Source: Geothrix sp. 21YS21S-2 (GTDB lineage: Bacteria; Acidobacteriota; Holophagae; Holophagales; Holophagaceae). From it: 64,000 bases of DNA. The translations under genes and the position numbers were made by a program. The DNA lies in contig NZ_CP132910.1 in assembly GCF_030846775.1 (NCBI RefSeq), positions 4,033,001 through 4,097,000 on the forward strand. Direction: 5' to 3'. Positions 26,667 through 35,462 of this stretch are shown piece after piece (the stretch's first letter is position 1; each line of letters begins with the position of its first letter). The notes beneath the pieces were generated by a model. The model saw nothing but the letters and a program-made list of their open reading frames with translations, searched no databases and was not told the DNA's origin.

Positions 26667-28585
26667 CGGGAGGCCTCCTGGGTGAGTCGGGTCCTCAGGT
26701 AGTCGGCCACGTCCCGGGCCGGGGCCTTGCCCAGCAGGTCCTTCATGGCTCGCCCGGCAAGGAATCGCAGGCGCTTGGCGTCCGAGTCGCCCAGATCGAT
26801 CCGGTAGTCCTCCATGGACAGGAAGGAGAGCTGCCGGCTCCACACGTCCCGGGGCTGGATGCCGAAGCCCAGGGCGGACATGGCGGTCTCGGCGCCCGTG
26901 CCGGGGTGCTCGGCCATGTGGGTGGCCAGGGCCGGGATGGCCTCCCGCGCGATCTGGCCCCCGGTGAGGAGGTCGAAGATCTGCACCCACTCGTTCACGC
27001 CCAGGCGCTCCATGGGGATGCCGCGGCGCTTGAGGGCCTTGGCCCGCTGCCCGATCTCCACGGCGGCCACCAGGCCGTCCACGCCGGTGAGCTGCACCAC
27101 GGCGTCGACGATGGCCACGCCGCCCCTGCGGATGAGGAACTCGGTGGTCTCCGGGGGCACGCCCCAGGCGCCGAACTGGTGGAAGCGCTCCCAGGGGGTG
27201 GGCTTCATGCGGGCGCGGGCGGCCTCGACGCGTTCGGCGGTGATGCGGGTGGGCGGGGAGTCCGTGTCGGGATACATGCGGTCGGGTCCGGGCAGGATCC
27301 GCTCGAAGGTGGTGAAGCCGCCCACCATGGCCTGGCGGGTCTCCTGGGGGACCCCCTTGAGGGCGTCGACGTAGCGCAGCCGGATCTCCTCGGCGGCGGT
27401 GCGGCAGTCGGCCTCCGGGCCGCAGACGATGTAGTAGTCGTCGTTCTCCGCCACCCGCAGCTTGCGGCGGAGGCGGTCCAGGACCCGGTGCTTGGCCGGG
27501 AACTCGGGCAGGTGCTGGCCGCTGAGGACCACGGGAGCCTCGTCCAGGCACGCGATGACCCGGATGCGCCCGCTCAGTTCGTCCAGGAAGGTGGTGTCGG
27601 GCTGGGTGGGGAACTGGGCCAGGCCCATGCCGCCCTCGAGCTTGACGGCGAAGATCCTGCCCCCGCCCCGGATGGCGCGCTGCATGAACCCCAGGTCCAC
27701 GCCCTGGAAGATGTCGGTGACGTCGAAGGCGGTGGTGCGGATGTCCGAGGGCTCGCGCATGCCGCGGCGGTTCAGCTCCTCCCTGAAGCGCAGGAGGTTC
27801 ACCTGGCGGACCCCCTCGTTGTGCACGAGCTTGACGGCGTAGCCCGCCTTGGGCACGCCCTTGATCTCCACGCGGCTGCCGCCCCTGACGCTGACGTTCA
27901 CGTCCTGCCGGCTCGCGCCCAGCCCCGTGCGCACCCGGCCCGTGCTGCGCGCCACCAGGCCGCAGAGGGTGATGGCGTCGCGCACCTCCTCGGGCGTGCG
28001 CAGGTCCGGGCCCGTGACGGTCTCGGTGAGCGGCATGCCCAGCCGGTCCGTGCGCCACACGATGCGGTGCCCCTTGTCGCTCACTTCGCGGCAGGAGTCC
28101 TCCTCGATGGAGAGGTGGGTCACCGTGAGGTTCCGGCCCTTGAAGGGGAGCCCGCCGTTCATGCCCACGATGGCCGTGCGCTGGAAGCCCGTGGGGATGG
28201 AGCCGTCCAGGTACTGCTTACGCGCGATGTGCACCTCGTCGATGATGTCCATGCCCATGGCCAGGCAGAGCTCGATGGCCACGTCGATGGCCTCCTGGTT
28301 CACCAGGAAAGGCGGCGTGTCGTCCATCTCGTAGGTGCAGACGTTGAGGTGGTTCAGGAGGTAGATGATCTCCTTCTTCGTCTTGAACTCCATGAGGGCC
28401 GTGCCGTCGTACTCGCCCAGCTCGCTCAGGGTGGGGCGCATGTGCCGCAGCACCTCGCCGTCGTGGGAGTCGGTGTAGAGGCCGGCGGGGCAGCGGCAGA
28501 ACAGCTTGTGGGCCGTCAGGAGCTGCTGATGCACCTCCAGGCCCGAAATCAATCCTGCCGATTGATAGTCCAGCTTCTCGATCAT
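26663..28585 (-). CDS. gatE: Glu-tRNA(Gln) amidotransferase subunit E (archaeal type)
   Basis: GatE phosphorylates Glu-tRNA(Gln) and converts it to Gln-tRNA(Gln) with ammonia from GatD. The protein has 640 residues. It has the GatB/E opening GLISGLEVHQQLLT, the Cys pair in LFCRCPAGL, the cradle motif HLSIEEDSCREVSDKG, DVNVSVRGGSRVEIKGVP, and an internal AspRS-like insertion (about 260-420) that bacterial GatB lacks. A helical and YqeY-like tail follows. The frame runs upstream to 28759, but the ATG at 28585 matches family starts. Finding GatDE in a bacterial context is unusual. Confidence 0.92.
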   Translation of the reverse strand: MIEKLDYQSAGLISGLEVHQQLLTAHKLFCRCPAGLYTDSHDGEVLRHMRPTLSELGEYDGTALMEFKTKKEIIYLLNHLNVCTYEMDDTPPFLVNQEAIDVAIELCLAMGMDIIDEVHIARKQYLDGSIPTGFQRTAIVGMNGGLPFKGRNLTVTHLSIEEDSCREVSDKGHRIVWRTDRLGMPLTETVTGPDLRTPEEVRDAITLCGLVARSTGRVRTGLGASRQDVNVSVRGGSRVEIKGVPKAGYAVKLVHNEGVRQVNLLRFREELNRRGMREPSDIRTTAFDVTDIFQGVDLGFMQRAIRGGGRIFAVKLEGGMGLAQFPTQPDTTFLDELSGRIRVIACLDEAPVVLSGQHLPEFPAKHRVLDRLRRKLRVAENDDYYIVCGPEADCRTAAEEIRLRYVDALKGVPQETRQAMVGGFTTFERILPGPDRMYPDTDSPPTRITAERVEAARARMKPTPWERFHQFGAWGVPPETTEFLIRRGGVAIVDAVVQLTGVDGLVAAVEIGQRAKALKRRGIPMERLGVNEWVQIFDLLTGGQIAREAIPALATHMAEHPGTGAETAMSALGFGIQPRDVWSRQLSFLSMEDYRIDLGDSDAKRLRFLAGRAMKDLLGKAPARDVADYLRTRLTQEASR

Positions 28586-28795
28586 TCCGCACCTATAAGG
28601 GTAAGGGCTTCTTGAGGGATGGTCGCCCTTGGGCGAGCGCTCCGTCAAGGCTGGGACCGCGTGGAGCGCGGGATTGATGATCCCCGTCACATCCCGATGA
28701 ATGCGAAGTGCCGCGCATTCATCCCTTGGAAAGCGGGAATAAAACGGGGCCGTGCCCATCTAACTCGCATGGCCTGAAGGCCCTTAGGAGCAACG

Positions 28796-28999
28796 ATGAC
28801 AAAACTACTCATATCCCTGGTTCTGGGTTCCTTAACCCTGGCGGCCGCCGGCGTTTCCGACACCCCGAAGAAGGCCTGTTGTCCGGCCACCTGCTGCAAG
28901 GCCGACAAGGCCTGCGACCGCCACTGCGACAAGGCCTGCGAAAAGGCCGGCTGCAGGACCTGCTGCGACAAGCCGAAGGCGGAGCGGGACGAGCATTGA
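28796..28999 (+). CDS. Tiny exported cysteine-rich peptide
   Basis: The gene gives 67 residues with a signal peptide of about 20 residues (LLISLVLGSLTLAAAG). The mature part of about 47 residues has ten cysteines, with pairs at CC, CC and CC and single ones in AC, HC, AC and GC, mixed with Lys and Asp. This is a metal-binding or disulfide-rich layout, metallothionein-like in density. TAGGAG lies at good distance from the ATG. It stands alone between gatE (divergent) and glmS. No named family was recognised. Confidence 0.75.
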   Translation: MTKLLISLVLGSLTLAAAGVSDTPKKACCPATCCKADKACDRHCDKACEKAGCRTCCDKPKAERDEH

Positions 29000-29020
29000 G
29001 AACCTGATTCCCAAATTCGT

Positions 29021-29168
29021 TTCTCAGCGACCCTCTGCGAGCCCTCAGCGCCTCCGCGTTTGGTTTTTTCCTCGACGGGTTCTCGAGGCTGGCCCATTGA
29101 CCAAACGTTCGTTATGTCGTTAAGAAAGGGACCAAACGCGCTGAGGACTCGCAGAGGACCGCTGAGAA
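29021..29168. repeat. Long imperfect inverted repeat after the Cys-rich gene
   Basis: The left arm (29021-29064) and right arm (29131-29168) are reverse complements apart from a six-base insertion and a few changes; both read CTCTGCGAG-CCTCAGCG style words. The unit resembles the widespread intergenic repeat whose translation gives SASPRLCV-like peptides. The left arm runs into TTTTTTC, so the hairpin may also end transcription from both sides. Confidence 0.65.
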
Positions 29169-29172
29169 TAGA

Positions 29173-31593
29173 TCAATCAACAGTAATTGATTTGGATACG
29201 TTCTTCGGGCTGTCGGGATGGACGCCGTGGTCGACCACCTTCAGTTCGTCCAGGTATTCCATCTTCAGCACCGACATGCGGAAAGCGAGCCGCTGCAGGA
29301 TGATCGACGCGGCGAACACGAAGAGGTTCGAGTCCGAGGACGCGGGCACTTCCAGGTACTTGGACCAGTAGCGGTCCTGTCCCGAAGGCTTGCCGGCCAC
29401 GGCCATGGCAACTTCAGGGTTCTTCTCGGCGATCAGCAGGATGTCGGCGCCCCGGATCTTGTGGGTGTGGATCTGGCTGATGGTGATGCGAACGTCCCGC
29501 TCGTCCGAGGGACACACGAACAGCAGGGGGTAGTTGGAGAAGTGGGCCTCCACCAGTTCGGGCCAGGTGCGCAGGGCCGCCATGCCGCCGGCGAAGGGGC
29601 GGCCGTCCCGCTTGGCCTCGTAGCCTTCCAGGAGGCCGGCCAGGTCGCCGATGGAGAAGAGGGTGTTCTTGCCCAGGATCGTGTTGGGGCCGTGCTTGAA
29701 CTCGGCGGCGTCGTAGCCCTCGGCGTGGTTGAGGACCACTTCGCGGATCTTGAGGGCGCCCTCCCGGGCCAGCCCGATGAGGCCGGTGCCCAGGATGTGC
29801 AGGGAGGGCTCCAGGTGCAGGCGCCGGGCGGCCTCCTCCACGTCGGGGCCGCAGGTCTCCAGGGTGCGGGTCACCAGGTCGGCCGCGGCCTTGAGCTTGG
29901 CGGCGATCTTGCGGTCCGTGAGGGAGAAGGAGGCGGCGATCACGTAGAGGACGGCGATCTGGTTGAGGAAGCTCTTGGTGGCGGCCACGGCGATCTCGGG
30001 GCCGCAGAGGATGGGCAGGTAGAACTCCACCAGCTCCTGGGGGATCCGGCTGTTCTCGTTGTTCACCAGGGCGATGCGGCGCAGGGAGGGGATGCGGGCC
30101 TGCACGTCCTGGAAGATGTCCACCAGGTCCTTGGTCTCGCCGGACTGGGTGATGCCGATGAGCAGGTCCCCGGGGGCCAGGGTGTTCAGGTACATCGACC
30201 GGAAGGTGCCGGGGTTCACGGGGAACACGCCGATGCCGGAGAGGTTGTTGAAGAAGTAGGCCGCCACCAGCGAGGCGTGGTGGGAGGTGCCCGAAGCCAC
30301 CAGGAAGACGCGGCCGGGGGCGGTGCGGATGGCGTGGACCAGGTCCTGCAGGTGGCGGGTCACCCGGCGCTGCTTCTTCCACACCACGAGGTGGTCGTAG
30401 AGGGTCAGGTCCATGCCCGCTCCGGGCTCCAGGCGCAGGAGGTCCGCCAGAAGGGCGCGCTCGTCGGAAACCGGGTCGGCCGGGGCGAGGGTGGCCATGT
30501 GGGGCCGGACCCAGGCCGCGAGCTCCAGGTGCACGGGGTCGGCGCGCAGGCGCCGGAATGCCTCCACGAGGGCGGGCTCGTCCGCGGCCTCGTGCAGGGC
30601 GGCCACCTTGGCCAGCAGGGCCTTGCCCAGGTCCAGGCGCTCCTCGAAGGCGTGGAAGAGGCCCTCGGTGGCGGGGTCGGTGAAGTAGTACCGGAGGATC
30701 CCCTCCAGGTTCTCCGGGGAGGAGGCGATCTCCTGGTCCATGAAGTAGCGGAAGGGGGCGCGCAGGCCCGTGTCCCGCACGTTGAGCTTGGACCGCTTGG
30801 GCCGCGGGGTGGAGAAGGCCAGCGCCCCCGCCAGGGGGAAGACCGCGTACTCCCGCTCCGTGAACCAGAGGCCCTCCCCTTCGGAAAGGGGAATGAGCAT
30901 GCGGGTCTTGCTGAGGACGGAGGTGAGGTCGCTGGAGACCACCACGAATTCCCCGAAGGCGTCCGTGCCCAGGCCCGCGTAGAGGGACGACCCGGACTTC
31001 ACGGCGACCACGCCGGGAACCCGGGGATCGCAGAAGGCCGCGGCGTAGGAACCCTCGCACGTGGCGTCGGCCTTGCGCACGGCGTCGATGAAGAGGACCG
31101 CGGCGTCCGGGACTCCGCCGCCGCGGGGACCTTCGGGCGCCTGCGCGGGCCCGGCCAGGCCGGCCGCGTAGAACTCCTCCACCACGTGGGTGATCATCTC
31201 GCCGTCGTTGTCCGAGACCACCCGGTGGCCGCGCTCGGCGAGCCAGGTCTTCAGGGCGTCCGTATTGGAGATGTTCCCGTTGTGGGCGCCCACCATCTCC
31301 ACCTTGCACCGCACGTGGTGGGGCTGGCTGTTGACGTCGGTGACCGCGCCGTAGGTGGCCCAGCGCACCTGGCCGATGAAACGCTGCCCCTTCTCCTGGT
31401 CCATGGCCAGGTCCACCACGACCCGGCTGGGGGCGCCGACCTTCTTGAGGAGGCGGATGTGGCCGTCCGCGCCCACGAAGGCGCCTCCGGTGGAGTCGTA
31501 GCCGCGGTATTCCAGGCGCTTGAGGAGCTCTCCGCCCTCGAAGCCCAGGCACGGGCTCTCCGCGCCATAACAGATGGAAACGATTCCACACAT
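29173..31593 (-). CDS. glmS: Glutamine-fructose-6-phosphate aminotransferase, enlarged form
   Basis: The enzyme makes glucosamine-6-phosphate, the first step toward UDP-GlcNAc for wall and LPS. The protein has 806 residues against about 610 in most bacteria. The nucleophile Cys2 (MCGIV), RLEYRGYDS, GQVRWATYG and GAHNGNISN show a complete glutaminase domain; VASGTSHHASLVAAY and TQSGETKDLVDIF show the sugar isomerase domain; the C-terminus has the second SIS domain. The extra length is mainly a segment at about 280-400 between the domains. The start has GGGAG upstream. A glmS ribozyme was not seen. Confidence 0.9.
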   Translation of the reverse strand: MCGIVSICYGAESPCLGFEGGELLKRLEYRGYDSTGGAFVGADGHIRLLKKVGAPSRVVVDLAMDQEKGQRFIGQVRWATYGAVTDVNSQPHHVRCKVEMVGAHNGNISNTDALKTWLAERGHRVVSDNDGEMITHVVEEFYAAGLAGPAQAPEGPRGGGVPDAAVLFIDAVRKADATCEGSYAAAFCDPRVPGVVAVKSGSSLYAGLGTDAFGEFVVVSSDLTSVLSKTRMLIPLSEGEGLWFTEREYAVFPLAGALAFSTPRPKRSKLNVRDTGLRAPFRYFMDQEIASSPENLEGILRYYFTDPATEGLFHAFEERLDLGKALLAKVAALHEAADEPALVEAFRRLRADPVHLELAAWVRPHMATLAPADPVSDERALLADLLRLEPGAGMDLTLYDHLVVWKKQRRVTRHLQDLVHAIRTAPGRVFLVASGTSHHASLVAAYFFNNLSGIGVFPVNPGTFRSMYLNTLAPGDLLIGITQSGETKDLVDIFQDVQARIPSLRRIALVNNENSRIPQELVEFYLPILCGPEIAVAATKSFLNQIAVLYVIAASFSLTDRKIAAKLKAAADLVTRTLETCGPDVEEAARRLHLEPSLHILGTGLIGLAREGALKIREVVLNHAEGYDAAEFKHGPNTILGKNTLFSIGDLAGLLEGYEAKRDGRPFAGGMAALRTWPELVEAHFSNYPLLFVCPSDERDVRITISQIHTHKIRGADILLIAEKNPEVAMAVAGKPSGQDRYWSKYLEVPASSDSNLFVFAASIILQRLAFRMSVLKMEYLDELKVVDHGVHPDSPKNVSKSITVD

Positions 31594-31612
31594 GGCGGGT
31601 CTCCCTAAGTCT

Positions 31613-33223
31613 TCAGCTGTGCTTGGCCTGGAACTCTGCGTAGGTGCCCTGGAAGTCCTCGATGCCGTCGTCGGTGACGTTCCAGATGCGGGTGGCCACC
31701 TCGTCGATGAGGTCCTCGTCGTGCGTGACCAGGATGACGGTGCCCTCGTAGCGCTGCAGGGCGGTGTTCAGGGCGATGACGGCTTCCAGGTCCAGGTGGT
31801 TGGTGGGCTCGTCCAGCACCAGGAAGTTGGGCTTCTGGAGCATGAGCTTGCAGAACATGAGGCGGCAGCCTTCGCCGCCGGAGAGGACCTCGGTGCGCTT
31901 CATCCCCTCCTCGCCCCGGAAGAGCATCTGGCCCAGGACGCCCCGGATCTGCTCCACGAGGGCATCGGGGTCGAACTGCCGGAGCCAGTCCACCAGGGCG
32001 TAGCCCCCGGGGATGGACTCGCGGAAGTCCTGGGCGAAGTAGCCCACGTTCACCTCGTGGCCCCACTTCACGGTGCCCGAGTCGATGGCGCGGTCCAGCT
32101 CGGTGACCTGGGGGGCGTTGGCGAGGAGCGCCTTGAGGAGCGTGGATTTGCCGGCGCCGTTGCGGCCCACCAGGGCGATCTTCTCGCCCCGGGCGACGTT
32201 GGCGGTGAAGTTGCGGATCACCTCCTGCCGTCCATCCTCCTGGTCGTAGCCCTTGCACACGTCCTCGAATTCCAGGGCGTGCCTCCCGCCGGGCTTGTTC
32301 TGGCCGAACATGATGTAGGGGCGCTGGATGTTGCTGCGGGCCAGGTCGTTGGGGGTGAGCCGCTCCACCTCCTTGCGCCGGGAGTTCACCTGGCTGCTGC
32401 GGGTGCCCGCGGCGAAGCGCTGGATGAAGTCCTGCAGCTGGGCGATCTTCTTCTCCCGCACGCTGTTCTCGGACTCCAGGCGGGAGCGGATCTGCATCTT
32501 CTGCATGACCATGTCGTCGTAGCCGCCGGTGTACTGGATGATGGTCTGGTAGTCGATGTCGGCGATGTGGGTGCAGATGGCGTTGAGGAAGTGGCGGTCG
32601 TGGGAGATGACCACGAGCGATCCCTTGTAGCGCGCCAGGAAGTTCTCCAGCCAGTGGATGGAGTCCAGGTCCAGGTGGTTGGTGGGCTCGTCCAGGAGCA
32701 GGGCCTCGGGGTTCCCGAACAGGCTCTGGGCCAGCAGCACCCGCACCTTCTGGCCGCCCTGGATCTCGCCCATGGTGCGTTCGTGGAATTCCTCGGGGAC
32801 GCCCAGGCCGTCCAGGAGGATGGCGGCGTCGGCCTCGGCGGTGTAGCCGTCCTCGTCGGCCACGATTCCCTCGAGTTCGCCCAGGCGCATGCCGTCGGCG
32901 TCGGTCATCTCGGCCTTCTCGTAGATGCGGTCGCGCTCCTGCAGGGCGTCCCAAAGGGGCTTGTTGCCCATGATGACGGTGTCGACGACGCGGAAGGCAT
33001 CGAAGGCGAACTGGTCCTGGGCCAGCACGCCCATCTTGCGGGGGCGGTGGATGGTGCCGGTGGTGGGCTCCATCTCCCCGGTGAACAGCTTGATGAAGGT
33101 GGACTTGCCGCTTCCGTTGGGTCCCGTGAGGCCGTAGCGGCGCCCCGGCTGGAACGTCGTGGTCACGTCTTCGAACAGGATCCTCGCGCCGAAGCGCATG
33201 GTCACGTTTTGGGCACCGAGCAT
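31613..33223 (-). CDS. ABC-F family ATPase (YbiT-like)
   Basis: This soluble protein carries two ABC domains and no membrane part; ABC-F proteins act on the ribosome. The protein has 536 residues. Walker A motifs are GPNGSGKST (34-42) and GRNGAGKST in the second half. The signature motifs deviate, IQGGQKVR and LSGGEGCR. Each half has LLDEPTNHLDL or LVLDEPTNHLDL. The helical linker between them lies at about 240-310. A resistance role cannot be told from sequence. Confidence 0.92.
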   Translation of the reverse strand: MLGAQNVTMRFGARILFEDVTTTFQPGRRYGLTGPNGSGKSTFIKLFTGEMEPTTGTIHRPRKMGVLAQDQFAFDAFRVVDTVIMGNKPLWDALQERDRIYEKAEMTDADGMRLGELEGIVADEDGYTAEADAAILLDGLGVPEEFHERTMGEIQGGQKVRVLLAQSLFGNPEALLLDEPTNHLDLDSIHWLENFLARYKGSLVVISHDRHFLNAICTHIADIDYQTIIQYTGGYDDMVMQKMQIRSRLESENSVREKKIAQLQDFIQRFAAGTRSSQVNSRRKEVERLTPNDLARSNIQRPYIMFGQNKPGGRHALEFEDVCKGYDQEDGRQEVIRNFTANVARGEKIALVGRNGAGKSTLLKALLANAPQVTELDRAIDSGTVKWGHEVNVGYFAQDFRESIPGGYALVDWLRQFDPDALVEQIRGVLGQMLFRGEEGMKRTEVLSGGEGCRLMFCKLMLQKPNFLVLDEPTNHLDLEAVIALNTALQRYEGTVILVTHDEDLIDEVATRIWNVTDDGIEDFQGTYAEFQAKHS

Positions 33224-33242
33224 GTTTCCCCCAGAACCCTAT

Positions 33243-33271
33243 ATTCTATCAGGGTTTTCCCATATTCACGA
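33243..33271 (-). promoter_or_regulatory. Possible promoter of the ABC-F gene
   Basis: On the minus strand TCGTGA and TAGAAT stand 17 bases apart, about 20 bases before the ABC-F start. The -10 box is good, the -35 box is weak. It overlaps the end of the upstream gene. Confidence 0.35.
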
Positions 33272-33724
33272 GCTTTGGTTGCGGCGGCCCGCCGCGACCA
33301 GCACCTGCGCGGCCAGCAGCAGGAGTCCGAGGTCCCGCAGGATCGCCCACCGCATGTCGGCCACGCGCTCGTCCACGGACCGGGCCGTGGCCTGGGTGGA
33401 GAAGCACCCGCAGTCCACCGGGTGGCGCCGGGCCAGGTTGATGGACAGGGCCACCAGGAAGGCCAGGAGCAGGGCCCCGAGCCAGGCCGCCGCGGCCCGG
33501 GTCCACAGCCCCAGGCACAGGGCCAGGCCGCACAGGAGCTCCAGCCAGGGAAGCACCAGGGCCGTGGGGTGCACGCTCCAGGCGGGGAAGAGCTGGTAGT
33601 TCCAGATGGCCTTGGCGAAGCCGGGCGCGTCGGCGATCTTGGGCAGGGCCGCCACGATGAAGACCGCCCCCAGGGCGATCTGGGCCCTCACCGTGATCCA
33701 GGGGTGCGTGAGCCTTCGCATCAT
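33266..33724 (-). CDS. MauE/DoxX-like membrane protein
   Basis: The gene gives 152 residues with four hydrophobic segments. QIALGAVFIVAALPKIADAP and the LPWLELLCGLALCLGLWTR stretch are typical of the MauE/DoxX group, and HPVDCGCF adds a Cys pair that several MauE-like proteins carry for thiol-disulfide chemistry. The start (ATGATG at 33724) overlaps the rhodanese stop, so the two are coupled. It may pass electrons or sulfur-linked substrates with its partner. Confidence 0.8.
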   Translation of the reverse strand: MMRRLTHPWITVRAQIALGAVFIVAALPKIADAPGFAKAIWNYQLFPAWSVHPTALVLPWLELLCGLALCLGLWTRAAAAWLGALLLAFLVALSINLARRHPVDCGCFSTQATARSVDERVADMRWAILRDLGLLLLAAQVLVAAGRRNQSS

Positions 33725-34314
33725 GGGCGGGGCCCCTTCGCCACGGGGCGGGCCTTGGCGGTCCAGTCCGGGAAGCCGTCGGTGTACACCAGCAGGTTCC
33801 GGTAGCCCAGGCCCTGGAGCTTGGCCGCCAGGAGCTTGGAGTCCTCGCAGCCGCCGGTGCAGTAGATCACGACGGGGTCCTTCATGCCGGGGTTGGCCCG
33901 GGCTTCGAACTCGGTGATGCGCCGGTCGCAGTCGGACTCCCATACCGGGGCGCTCCAGGCCCCGGCCACGTGGCCCTCTTCGAAATCGGAGGTGCGCCGC
34001 GCGTCCAGGAAGGGAATGCGGCGGCCGAAGGCGGACCATGCGACCTCGGAGCTGATTTCGCGCACCGCCTGGGTGGAGGAGGGATGGAAGGGATCCGCGG
34101 CCCGGGGTGCGGTCCGCACGGGCCCGGGGGCCGGTTCAGGGGCGGGCGGGTCCGCGGGCGGGTCCGCGGGCGGAGCCGCGGGCTCGGTGGGCGTCCGGCC
34201 CAGCCAGGCCAGCTTCCGGCTGGGGGCGGCGAAGTGGTTGGCGGCCACCCCGAGGAGCACCGCCGCGGCCAGGAAGGCCAGGGCGCGGGCGAGGTGGTGG
34301 GCGAGGCGGGACAT
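33721..34314 (-). CDS. Exported or membrane-anchored rhodanese-domain protein
   Basis: The gene gives 197 residues. An N-terminal hydrophobic anchor (ALAFLAAAVLLGVAANHF) is followed by a Pro/Ala-rich linker and a rhodanese domain (about 85-195) with FLDARRTSDFEEGHVAGA and the catalytic loop YCTGGCEDSK, where the Cys should carry persulfide. The domain faces the periplasm. No clear Shine-Dalgarno stands before the ATG. It is paired with the MauE-like gene. Confidence 0.82.
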   Translation of the reverse strand: MSRLAHHLARALAFLAAAVLLGVAANHFAAPSRKLAWLGRTPTEPAAPPADPPADPPAPEPAPGPVRTAPRAADPFHPSSTQAVREISSEVAWSAFGRRIPFLDARRTSDFEEGHVAGAWSAPVWESDCDRRITEFEARANPGMKDPVVIYCTGGCEDSKLLAAKLQGLGYRNLLVYTDGFPDWTAKARPVAKGPRP

Positions 34315-34433
34315 GGGCAGCGTCAATTCTCGGGGAGCCTGGTTTTCCGAATCAAGGACATCTTCTCCTCGATGGCCGGGTTGGATTTCTCCGCCCTGGC
34401 ACGCTCCGGGCGGCGGGGCCAGTCTACTACGCA

Positions 34434-35417
34434 TCACAGGGCGACCTTCCTCCGTGCCCCCGCCGGCGGGCGTTCCAGGACCCGCAATTGCCGGTTCCAA
34501 GCCGAACGGTCCAGCTCCAGGCCGATCACCACGGCGGCCATGGGGGCCAGGGCGCCGCCGGCCAGGGCGGGCAGGGGCGTGATCTCGAGCCGGCCGTCCG
34601 CCAGCTGAAAGGCCCAGCGGTCGCTGCCGTCGTTGCGCGCCGGCCACCCCTGGAAGGCGCACACCCCCTTCGCCCGCAGCACCTCCCCCCGGTCCGGACG
34701 GCGCAGGAGGAGGGCCTCCAGGCCTTCGGGGTCCACCGGGTGGTCCCACCGCAGGGTGAGGGCCCGGGCCTGGGCGAAGCTCGGGGCGCCCGCCGGGGCC
34801 GGGGCCGGCGGGATCACGCCCTCCCAGGGATCGGGGCAGCCCTCCGGGGCCGCGCCCATGCGGGTCCGCCAGATGGCGTGGCGGGGGAAGGCGGCGCGCA
34901 GCTGGCTCTCCCAGGCCAGGGCCATGCTGGGGTCCGCGTCGGCCTTGCTCACGTACACCAGGCTCGCCAGCGCCGCCTGGCGGCGGAGGAGGGCCTTCTG
35001 CTCCAGATGCCCGAGCGGGGCCAGGGCCGAGACGACCGTGAGGCAGCCCGCGAGGCGGATGTCCCCCAGGGCCGGGTCCTCCTCCAGGTCCACCAGGTCC
35101 GTGGGGTCGGCCAGGCCCGTGGTCTCCAGCACCACCCGCCCGGGGCGGCGCCCGTCGGGCAGGGCCGCCCAGTCCGCCAGCACCTTGACCACGTCGGCCT
35201 TCAGGCTGCAGCAGGCGCAGCCGTCCACCAGGTTGGCGATGCCGGCCAGCTCGGGGCGCTCCGCATCCACCAGGATGCCGTCCACGCTCACCGAGCCGAA
35301 TTCGTTGATGAGCACCGCGACCCTGCCGCCGCGCGCGAGCTCGGCCTTGAGGAGCCGGTTCACGACGGTGGTCTTTCCCGAACCGAGGGGGCCTGTGACC
35401 AGTAGGACTTCGAGCAT
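34434..35417 (-). CDS. G3E-family GTPase (CobW/COG0523), putative metal chaperone
   Basis: The protein has 327 residues. The P loop is GPLGSGKTT (about 9-17), with INEFGSVSVDG, the metal-binding CxCC in DGCACCSLK, the Walker B-like VLETTGLADP and the guanine motif SKAD. A CobW C-terminal domain follows. Members insert or store Zn, Co or Fe. The ATG at 35417 has AAGG nearby and puts the P loop at the usual distance; an upstream start at 35444 is open. It is divergent from kdtA with 45 bases between. Confidence 0.9.
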   Translation of the reverse strand: MLEVLLVTGPLGSGKTTVVNRLLKAELARGGRVAVLINEFGSVSVDGILVDAERPELAGIANLVDGCACCSLKADVVKVLADWAALPDGRRPGRVVLETTGLADPTDLVDLEEDPALGDIRLAGCLTVVSALAPLGHLEQKALLRRQAALASLVYVSKADADPSMALAWESQLRAAFPRHAIWRTRMGAAPEGCPDPWEGVIPPAPAPAGAPSFAQARALTLRWDHPVDPEGLEALLLRRPDRGEVLRAKGVCAFQGWPARNDGSDRWAFQLADGRLEITPLPALAGGALAPMAAVVIGLELDRSAWNRQLRVLERPPAGARRKVAL

Positions 35418-35462
35418 CTGCGACCTTTTCGTTGGCGACCTCAATCATGGCAGACTGGAGCC

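Noticed and set aside
31594-31612. Search for a glmS ribozyme or riboswitch before glmS
   Set aside because: Only 19 bases separate the glmS start from the upstream gene end, too short for the ribozyme.
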